Source: an uncultured Treponema sp. (GTDB lineage Bacteria; Spirochaetota; Spirochaetia; Treponematales; Treponemataceae). Taken from it: DNA of 6,217 bases. Positions 1 through 4,947 of the stretch are shown here, piece after piece. The position numbers were made by a program, and so were the translations under genes. The DNA lies in contig CAMVBP010000121.1 in NCBI GenBank assembly GCA_947165795.1, positions 1 through 6,217 on the forward strand. The letters are read 5' to 3'. The notes below the pieces were generated by a model, which ran no database searches, was not told the DNA's origin, and worked only from the letters and a program-made list of their open reading frames with translations. Numbering within the stretch: position 1 is the first letter of the stretch; every line of letters starts with the position of its first letter.

Positions 1-759
1 TGAAGGAAGAACAAAATCTGATTTAATAAAATTTCTGATTTCTGAAAGCTCTGTTTTCGGTTCACATAATTCAAAAGGAGAAGATTTTTCAAATTTATCT
101 ATTAACCTGCGGATAATGCCATCATTTTCCTGCGGACAAAGTGCACAGGTAGAATAAATCATATATCCGCCTTTTTTCAAAAGCCTGTATGCGCTGGAAA
201 GAAGAGCCCACTGCATTGTTGTTACCTGTTTGATTCGTGATGGAGTCCATACATCAAGATATTTTTTATCATTATAAACATGGCGTTCAGAAGAACATGG
301 GGCATCCAATAATATTCTGTCATAACATTCAGACTGTTTTTTACACCATACGGCACCGTCGCTGCAGGAAACTTTTATTCTTTTTGAAACAGCCGGAGGA
401 ATACATTCGTCCACAGTTATGCAAAGTCTTTTTTTCCGGTCAATAGAACGTTCGTTAGAAAACAATTCTGCTTCATCCGGCATTCTTGAAGAAAGCACAA
501 CAGTTTTTCCGCCGGGCGCTGCACATAAATCAAGTATGGATTCAACATTTTCATCCAATGGAAGCGCAAGTGCAGCAAGTATAGATGCAGAATCAAGGAA
601 ATAAGATTTTTGTGAACCAGGAATAAAAAATTCAGTAAGGCAGTTTTCCTGCAGAAAAGTCTGTTTTAATTTTTCCCAACGTTCACCGTAAATATCATTG
701 TAGAATTTTTCAAAAGCATCTTTTCCGATTAATTTTTCAGTCTTTTCTTTTTTGCCCAT
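1..759 (-). CDS. NOL1/NOP2/Sun-family RNA (cytosine-5) methyltransferase, NSUN4-like, C-terminus cut by window edge
   Basis: This frame is open from an ATG at 759 to the left edge (253 residues seen). It encodes an S-adenosylmethionine-dependent enzyme that methylates C5 of cytosine in RNA, most likely rRNA. Visible motifs are the SAM-binding motif I LDLCAAPGGKT (residues 76-86), motif IV DAPCSSERH (152-160, with Cys155) and motif VI YSTCAL (202-207, with Cys205). In this family the motif VI Cys is the nucleophile and the motif IV Cys releases the product; both are present. There is no room for the N-terminal NusB-like domain of RsmB. The start FYNDIYGERW (19-28), the YFLDSAS segment before motif I and the SERH after the motif IV Cys resemble animal NSUN4 more than RsmB or RsmF, whose motif IV usually reads PCSGxG; this comparison is from memory. 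The last visible residues, FVLPS, sit where NSUN4 has LVIPN, so perhaps 15-30 residues are missing. The ATG has a good Shine-Dalgarno sequence and starts 3 nt after the stop of the GH3 gene. Family is sure; RNA target unknown. Confidence 0.93.
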   Translation of the reverse strand, partial: MGKKEKTEKLIGKDAFEKFYNDIYGERWEKLKQTFLQENCLTEFFIPGSQKSYFLDSASILAALALPLDENVESILDLCAAPGGKTVVLSSRMPDEAELFSNERSIDRKKRLCITVDECIPPAVSKRIKVSCSDGAVWCKKQSECYDRILLDAPCSSERHVYNDKKYLDVWTPSRIKQVTTMQWALLSSAYRLLKKGGYMIYSTCALCPQENDGIIRRLIDKFEKSSPFELCEPKTELSEIRNFIKSDFVLPS

Positions 760-762
760 TCC

Positions 763-2004
763 CTACTCCAGAATTCTGCTTTTCATTTTATATAAAATTA
801 TCCGTTGGCAGGCCTTATCTACAAGAGCAGAAAATTCTTCATCCTCATTGCATTTCTGATACAAAATTTTTGCACTGGAAGCAAAACGTTTTTCAGAAAT
901 CATAATACAATCAACACCTGCTTCGATAGCCATTACAACTGCTTTTTCCGGCGGATAACCGTTTTTTTCAAGGGCTGCCATAAAAATATCATCAGAAATA
1001 ACAAGGCCTTCAAATCCGAGTTCTTCACGAATAACTTCTCTAATCCATTTTTCAGACAGGCAGGATGGAGTCTGCGGATCAAAACAGGAAACTCTGGCAT
1101 GAGACATTAATACTGCAGTCGGTTTATTTTTTATAATTATTTTAAAAGCCGCTATTGATTTTTCCAGTTCTTCCGGAGTCAAAGAAATTTCCGGCAGACC
1201 TGAATGAGGATCTGTATTCGTGTTTCCCGGAAAATGTTTAACAACGGTGGCAATGCCGTTTTTTTCATAAGCCTTTACACAGGCATTTGCATACATTAAA
1301 ACTTCATAAGGTTCACCAAAGCTTCTGTCTTCTATAAATTCCTTATTGTCATCCGAAAGAGTTTCTACAACAGGCGCAATGTTCATATCAAAACCAAGCT
1401 CCTTCATTTCTTTTGCTTGAGTTGCATAAAGGTCGTAGGCCTGCCCTGTTGAATAATTTTCTGCAACTTCAAGATTTGATGGAAGTCGCGAATTAAGTTT
1501 TCTAAGTCTGTTTACCGAACCTCCTTCCTGATCTACAGAAAGATACGGCTGAATTAAATTATTACTTTCACAATAATCACGAATTGAAAGAATGAAAGCT
1601 TTCATCTCTTCGCGGGTTGAAGCAATGTTATATGAAAAAAATATGTAGCCGCCTGCAACAAGCGGAGTTTTATCATTAGTTCCGTTCATTTCTCCGACAG
1701 TTTCATAACTTCTAAAACTTACAGAGCCTTCCAGATTTTCCATAAAAAGCTGACTGATTTTCTGTTCAAGCGTAAGTGAAGAAACATACTCCTCGGCTGC
1801 TAAAGAAAGAGGATCAACAGCTTTTTGTTCAACAGGATTTTCCCCCGCCAAAGAATTTTGTTCACCACCGGAAGCATTTTCCACCGCATTGAGCACGGAA
1901 TTTTCATTTGATTCAGCAACCGATTTTCCGCGGCAAGAAAAAAAGCTAAATGAAAAAAAGATAGTTACTATAAGCAGAAAATGAATTATGGAATTTTTTT
2001 TCAT
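763..2004 (-). CDS. GH3 family lipoprotein, NagZ-like beta-N-acetylhexosaminidase
   Basis: This is a 413-residue exported lipoprotein of glycoside hydrolase family 3, probably releasing terminal N-acetylglucosamine from peptidoglycan fragments or other glycans outside the cytoplasm. Residues 1-23 are a signal peptide (MKK start, then a Phe-rich core) followed by lipid-anchor Cys24. A polar linker (about 25-64, rich in Asn, Glu and Ser) leads to one TIM-barrel catalytic domain. Visible family motifs are VDQEGG (157-162), EDRSFGE (225-231), KHFPG (256-260), the general acid/base pair Asp265-x-His267, and VISDD (335-339), which holds the nucleophile Asp. The loop between KHFPG and the Asp-His pair is shorter than in common NagZ proteins and lacks the usual His-Gly. 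The domain is a single barrel, like Gram-negative NagZ, but exported, like Bacillus NagZ. The frame also opens at 2046, but that start would add 14 residues before a normal signal peptide and would place the start inside the promoter, so ATG 2004 is preferred. It has no Shine-Dalgarno sequence. Substrate is inferred; another beta-glycosidase activity is possible. Confidence 0.9.
   Translation of the reverse strand: MKKNSIIHFLLIVTIFFSFSFFSCRGKSVAESNENSVLNAVENASGGEQNSLAGENPVEQKAVDPLSLAAEEYVSSLTLEQKISQLFMENLEGSVSFRSYETVGEMNGTNDKTPLVAGGYIFFSYNIASTREEMKAFILSIRDYCESNNLIQPYLSVDQEGGSVNRLRKLNSRLPSNLEVAENYSTGQAYDLYATQAKEMKELGFDMNIAPVVETLSDDNKEFIEDRSFGEPYEVLMYANACVKAYEKNGIATVVKHFPGNTNTDPHSGLPEISLTPEELEKSIAAFKIIIKNKPTAVLMSHARVSCFDPQTPSCLSEKWIREVIREELGFEGLVISDDIFMAALEKNGYPPEKAVVMAIEAGVDCIMISEKRFASSAKILYQKCNEDEEFSALVDKACQRIILYKMKSRILE
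766..769 (-). promoter_or_regulatory. Shine-Dalgarno site of the methyltransferase gene
   Basis: GGAG lies 6 nt before the ATG at 759. It sits inside the last sense codons of the upstream GH3 gene, whose TAG stop occupies 763-765. The placement fixes the methyltransferase start and suggests translational coupling between the two genes. Confidence 0.8.
1933..2004 (-). other. Lipoprotein signal peptide with relaxed lipobox
   Basis: Codons 1-24 of the GH3 gene encode a Lys-Lys N-region, a hydrophobic stretch of about 18 residues, and a cleavage site Phe-Phe-Ser-Cys24. A strict E. coli lipobox would have Leu at -3; Phe there is tolerated in spirochaetal lipoproteins. The Arg-Gly-Lys that follows the Cys gives no Asp retention signal at +2. 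The mature protein is predicted to be lipid-anchored on the periplasmic side or at the outer membrane. Confidence 0.8.
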
Positions 2005-2010
2005 GCAGAT

Positions 2011-2040
2011 ATTATAAAGGAATGAACTGATTGATTTCAA
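2011..2040 (-). promoter_or_regulatory. Predicted sigma-70-type promoter of the GH3 gene (leaderless)
   Basis: Reading the minus strand, TTGAAA (2040-2035) is followed by 18 nt and then a perfect TATAAT (2016-2011). The ATG lies 6 nt further on, at 2004. Transcription would normally start about 7 nt past the -10, which here is the A of the ATG, so the mRNA is predicted to be leaderless. The lack of a Shine-Dalgarno sequence (ATCTGC precedes the ATG) agrees. The -35 shares two bases with the -35 of the opposite promoter. Confidence 0.7.
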
Positions 2041-2060
2041 GAACATAATCGATATATACT
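2031..2060 (+). promoter_or_regulatory. Predicted sigma-70-type promoter of the SDR gene (leaderless)
   Basis: TTGATT (2031-2036), an 18-nt spacer and TATACT (2055-2060) precede the ATG at 2067 by 6 nt. The expected transcription start is at the ATG itself, and GAACAT before the ATG is not a Shine-Dalgarno sequence. The hexamers are a little weaker than those of the opposite promoter. The geometry is its exact mirror image about 2035.5. Confidence 0.65.
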
Positions 2061-2066
2061 GAACAT

Positions 2067-2858
2067 ATGAAAAACATTGCCATTATTACAGGTGCCAGCT
2101 CGGGCATAGGAAAAGAATTTACATATCAGGTTGCTCAAAAATATACTTTTGATGAAATTATTATAATAGCGCGGAGAGAAGATAAATTAAAGGAAATTGC
2201 CGCCGAAATAAATTCAAAGGCCGGCAAAGATTTGGTAAGACCAGTTCCTATGGATATTACCGGTAAGGAAGGAGCTGAACGATTTAAAAACTTTATTCAA
2301 GGCGAAAAGGATTTTTATATAGGTCTTTTAATTAACAACGCAGGCTTTGGAACCTACGGCCCATTTGCAGAAACTTCTATTACAAGACAAATGGAAATGA
2401 TAGATTTAAACTGTATTTCGCTTACAGGTATTTGCGGAGCCTCGCTTCCTTATCTTAAAAATGGTTCTGTCATAATTAATACAGCATCACTGGCGGCATT
2501 TCTTCCGCTTGGAAATTTTGCTGTTTATGCTGCTTCTAAATCTTATGTACTCAGTTTTTCAATTGCACTTGCTGCAGAATTAAAAGACAAAGGAATAAAA
2601 GTCTGCGCATTGTGTCCGGGTTCTGTCAGTTCAGAATTTGCAAACGTAGCTTCTAACGGAGCCAGAAAAGAAGTTAAAGGCGGATTCCCTCCGCAGAAAG
2701 TTGTTGCGCAATGCTTAAAGCGTGCATTTAAAGGAAAGAAGGTAAGCCTTTACAGGACAAAATGGAATATAACTGCTTTTATGAGTCATTTTCTTGGAAG
2801 ATATGTCTGCGCAAGATACACTTACAAATATAACAAAAGACCGCACAATCCGGATTAA
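2067..2858 (+). CDS. Classical short-chain dehydrogenase/reductase (SDR), probably NADP-dependent
   Basis: A 263-residue Rossmann-fold oxidoreductase, cytoplasmic, with no signal peptide. It carries the full classical SDR set: the dinucleotide-binding TGASSGIG (8-15), the NNAG stabilising motif (90-93), and the catalytic tetrad Asn115, Ser141, Tyr154 and Lys158 (in YAASK). CPG at 183-185 follows at the usual place. Two Arg residues just after the second beta strand (IIARRE, 36-37) replace the acidic residue typical of NAD-users, which favours NADPH. The overall pattern is that of the broad DltE/YqjQ-like group of bacterial SDRs, whose substrates are mostly unknown; a carbonyl or hydroxyl group on a small molecule or lipid is the general expectation. 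The C-terminal tail from about 245 is rich in Tyr, Lys and Arg. The gene is monocistronic as far as can be seen, divergent from the GH3 gene, and ends 24 nt from the convergent EAL gene. The ATG at 2067 has no Shine-Dalgarno sequence and fits a leaderless start. The enzyme class is sure; the substrate cannot be named. Confidence 0.93.
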   Translation: MKNIAIITGASSGIGKEFTYQVAQKYTFDEIIIIARREDKLKEIAAEINSKAGKDLVRPVPMDITGKEGAERFKNFIQGEKDFYIGLLINNAGFGTYGPFAETSITRQMEMIDLNCISLTGICGASLPYLKNGSVIINTASLAAFLPLGNFAVYAASKSYVLSFSIALAAELKDKGIKVCALCPGSVSSEFANVASNGARKEVKGGFPPQKVVAQCLKRAFKGKKVSLYRTKWNITAFMSHFLGRYVCARYTYKYNKRPHNPD

Positions 2859-2882
2859 TAAAACGAAAAAATATCCGCGTGA

Positions 2883-4775
2883 TTATGCAAGGTTCTGCTT
2901 TCTTACTAAATCAAGGAATTCAGAAGCTGGAACCGGTTTTGAAAAATAAAAGCCCTGAAGATATGTGCAGCCCATATTCTGCAATGCATCTGCCATATCT
3001 TTTGTTTCTACGCCTTCAGCAGTAACAGAAAGACCTCTTTCTTTAAAAATGCCTACAATGCTTGGAAGAATGTTATCAGGCTGTTTAAAATGTTCCCAGA
3101 CAATTCCCATATCAAGCTTTATATTATTAAACGGGAAACGCTTTACACGAACAATATTCGAAAAACCGCTTCCATAATCATCAAGAGAAATATCATAACC
3201 GTACGAAATTAAATTCTTCATCTGTCGGCTAAGAATATGAACATCTATCATAGATTCTTCTGTAACTTCAAGATGAATATGATTTGCAGAAACAGAATAT
3301 CTTTTTGCAATTGCAGAAATACGGTCAGGAAGATCACTGTTCTGACACTGAACCGGAGAAAGATTTACATTTATCCATTTTAAGCCGAGTTTCTGAATAT
3401 CATTATTTGTAATAAACTCACAGGTTTTCTGCAGAATCTGCTCTCCAAGAGTTTCGATATTTCCGTTCTTTTCTGCAAGATCAATAAAATCAACAGGAGG
3501 AATTACTCCAAGCTCTTCATCATATAAACGGGAAAGAGCTTCTGCGGCAATTATTTTTCTTGTCTTTGAATCAATTATAGGCTGAAGATACAACTGTATT
3601 TCGTTATTCTGTAAAGCTGAATCAAGAACCTTGCGGACTTTCGAACGTCTTCCCATTTCATCAAAAATTGCCTGATCTATATAAAGCACATCACCGTCAA
3701 CAAGAGATTCAGCATCTGCAAAGGCAATTCTTAATCCGTCCAAAAGATTATCAGAAGACTTTACAGAAATTTCCGGAACAAGTTCAATCATTGCAATGTT
3801 TAAATAAAGCTTTGCAGATTCACTTCTCCATATAAAAGAGAATCTGTCCTTTATAAATTTCTTAATAACATCTGCATCATTATTATCTTTACATACAACT
3901 ATAAAATGACCGTCCCTTAGATAAAACCATTTATGGTGAGGAAAATGTTTTTTTAAACATTTTCCAATTTCGGTTAATCCCTGATCCATCTGAACTTCGC
4001 CATAAATCATTCTTTTTTCTATGTAGTTTTTAATTACAAAACCTACATAATAAGACTTACGGTTAAGTCTCTGGTTTTCCCTAATATATGTATGGAATGC
4101 CTGGCGAATAAAAAAACCGGTTCTTGCATCAATGTGGTTATCCGGATTTTCAAATGACAAAAATAAAATAATTATTACAAAAAGCCATACAAGATTAATC
4201 GGAATATAGTTATCAAAAATTCCAGAAAAGATTTCTGCAGTGATTAATGTAATGATGCATAAAGCACTGCTGACAAGTCCTCTTGCACCTACAGCCTTAC
4301 TCTTCTTTATAACAAATAAAAGACTGTGAATATAAAAGAAACATGGAACTATAGTAAAAATTAAAAAAATTGTTATAGGATGCGTGTCGAAATAATTAAA
4401 AATAAAACAAATTGAAGATGCAATGATCAATAATGCAAAAATAATATTTATAAAAATAAGTAATTTTTTTCTGATAGGAGTGATTTTTACTTCACATAAT
4501 GACATAAAAAAATAAAAAATCATAAAAGAGCGGGCCAGAAACATAGCGGCAAAAACACACTCTAAAATAATAAATACAATATATGGATACTGAACTAAAG
4601 AATAGTCGCCGCCCTGTGTAATTAACTGAAGCAGCGTTGTACAAATTTCACAAAATAAAAGAATTACAAAATTTATATTTGTTCTTGTTGAAAGCTTAGG
4701 CTTTATAAAATAAAAAAGGAGAAAAATAACGAGAATAAAAAGAAACGACACAGTATAGTCGAAATTGAAAAGCAC
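2883..4775 (-). CDS. Seven-helix membrane protein with degenerate GGDEF-like domain and EAL c-di-GMP phosphodiesterase domain
   Basis: A 630-residue inner-membrane signalling protein predicted to hydrolyse cyclic di-GMP to pGpG. The N-terminal part has about seven hydrophobic helices (near 5-25, 33-53, 62-91, 103-126, 131-156, 164-184 and 193-208), which could be a sensor for an unknown ligand. A GGDEF-like domain follows (about 216-375): it begins with DARTGF, a variant of the usual D-x-LTG-L, but RDGHF (287-291) replaces the GGDEF signature, so cyclase activity is unlikely. The EAL domain (about 377-627) looks active: LYLQPI (395-400), Glu of EAL (412-414), NVNLS (with Asn471), LEVTE (Glu503), DDYGSG (532-537), IKLD (Lys553), EGVE (587-590) and LQG (Gln607) are all present. 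The start is GTG at 4775, just after GGAGGA; the same frame also opens at GTG 4802, which has only a weak site. The stop is 24 nt from the convergent SDR gene. Domain calls are sure; the signal sensed is unknown. Confidence 0.92.
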   Translation of the reverse strand: MLFNFDYTVSFLFILVIFLLFYFIKPKLSTRTNINFVILLFCEICTTLLQLITQGGDYSLVQYPYIVFIILECVFAAMFLARSFMIFYFFMSLCEVKITPIRKKLLIFINIIFALLIIASSICFIFNYFDTHPITIFLIFTIVPCFFYIHSLLFVIKKSKAVGARGLVSSALCIITLITAEIFSGIFDNYIPINLVWLFVIIILFLSFENPDNHIDARTGFFIRQAFHTYIRENQRLNRKSYYVGFVIKNYIEKRMIYGEVQMDQGLTEIGKCLKKHFPHHKWFYLRDGHFIVVCKDNNDADVIKKFIKDRFSFIWRSESAKLYLNIAMIELVPEISVKSSDNLLDGLRIAFADAESLVDGDVLYIDQAIFDEMGRRSKVRKVLDSALQNNEIQLYLQPIIDSKTRKIIAAEALSRLYDEELGVIPPVDFIDLAEKNGNIETLGEQILQKTCEFITNNDIQKLGLKWINVNLSPVQCQNSDLPDRISAIAKRYSVSANHIHLEVTEESMIDVHILSRQMKNLISYGYDISLDDYGSGFSNIVRVKRFPFNNIKLDMGIVWEHFKQPDNILPSIVGIFKERGLSVTAEGVETKDMADALQNMGCTYLQGFYFSKPVPASEFLDLVRKQNLA

Positions 4776-4778
4776 GAT

Positions 4779-4784
4779 TCCTCC
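4779..4784 (-). promoter_or_regulatory. Shine-Dalgarno site deciding the GTG start of the EAL gene
   Basis: GGAGGA on the minus strand ends 3 nt before the GTG at 4775, or 4 nt counting from the GGAGG core. The match to the anti-Shine-Dalgarno sequence is strong but the spacing is short. No ATG lies in frame nearby, and the alternative GTG at 4802 lies upstream of this site. Confidence 0.65.
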
Positions 4785-4804
4785 ATGAAAGCACGAGAAC
4801 ACAT

Positions 4805-4947
4805 CCTGTATTCTATACTTAACTGTCTTTTTAAACTCTTTCTAATATCTATTATACATCAATTTTAAAAATAAAAAAATTTTTAATTTATTTATTATTA
4901 TTTTTATAAAAATTTAAGTAATTAAATAACAATAACCGGAGATTTTT
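4805..4947. other. A+T-rich spacer between the repeat-protein gene and the EAL gene
   Basis: This non-coding spacer follows the stop of the repeat protein and precedes the EAL gene. Positions 4861-4917 contain only A and T (57 nt), and 4861-4929 contain a single G. Inside it are a perfect 14-nt palindrome at 4900-4913 and a possible 8-bp A-T stem (4865-4872 with 4879-4886, six-base loop). No G+C-rich stem followed by a T-run is present, so a standard intrinsic terminator cannot be called. No riboswitch fold is recognisable. Confidence 0.6.
4851..4856 (-). promoter_or_regulatory. Candidate -10 element upstream of the EAL gene
   Basis: A perfect TATAAT lies on the minus strand, with the A/T-only block directly upstream where the -35 and an UP element would be. 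The -35 at the standard distance is only a T-run, so the hexamer is poorly supported. If used, transcription would start near 4844 and leave a leader of roughly 70 nt. In sequence this A+T-rich, such a hexamer can occur by chance. Confidence 0.4.

Noticed and set aside
805..1110. Plus-strand 101-codon ORF inside the GH3 gene
   Set aside because: It lies opposite a conserved coding region with clear catalytic motifs and has no recognisable protein features. Other plus-strand ORFs at 237-604, 2965-3177, 5021-5209 and 5487-5711 were dropped for the same reason.
2031..2040. TTGATTTCAA as an FNR/Crp-type operator
   Set aside because: Half-sites TTGA and TCAA are only 2 nt apart, whereas FNR sites have TTGAT-N4-ATCAA. 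The symmetry is better explained by the two opposed -35 hexamers.
2005..2046. Longer start for the GH3 lipoprotein at ATG 2046
   Set aside because: It adds 14 residues before a complete signal peptide, has no Shine-Dalgarno sequence, and lies upstream of the transcription start predicted from TATAAT at 2016-2011.
2851..2877. Possible terminator stem CGGAT...ATCCG between the SDR and EAL genes
   Set aside because: The stem is only 5 bp with a 17-nt loop and no T-run follows it on either strand.
4703..4804. 33-codon minus-strand ORF from ATG 4804 overlapping the EAL gene start
   Set aside because: Its frame is shadowed by the EAL gene, it has no good ribosome-binding site, and its Phe/Leu/Ser richness merely reflects the T-rich codons of the first membrane helix.
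4803..4947. A c-di-GMP riboswitch in the leader of the EAL gene
   Set aside because: The region is almost entirely A and T and lacks the G+C-containing stems and conserved loops of either GEMM class.
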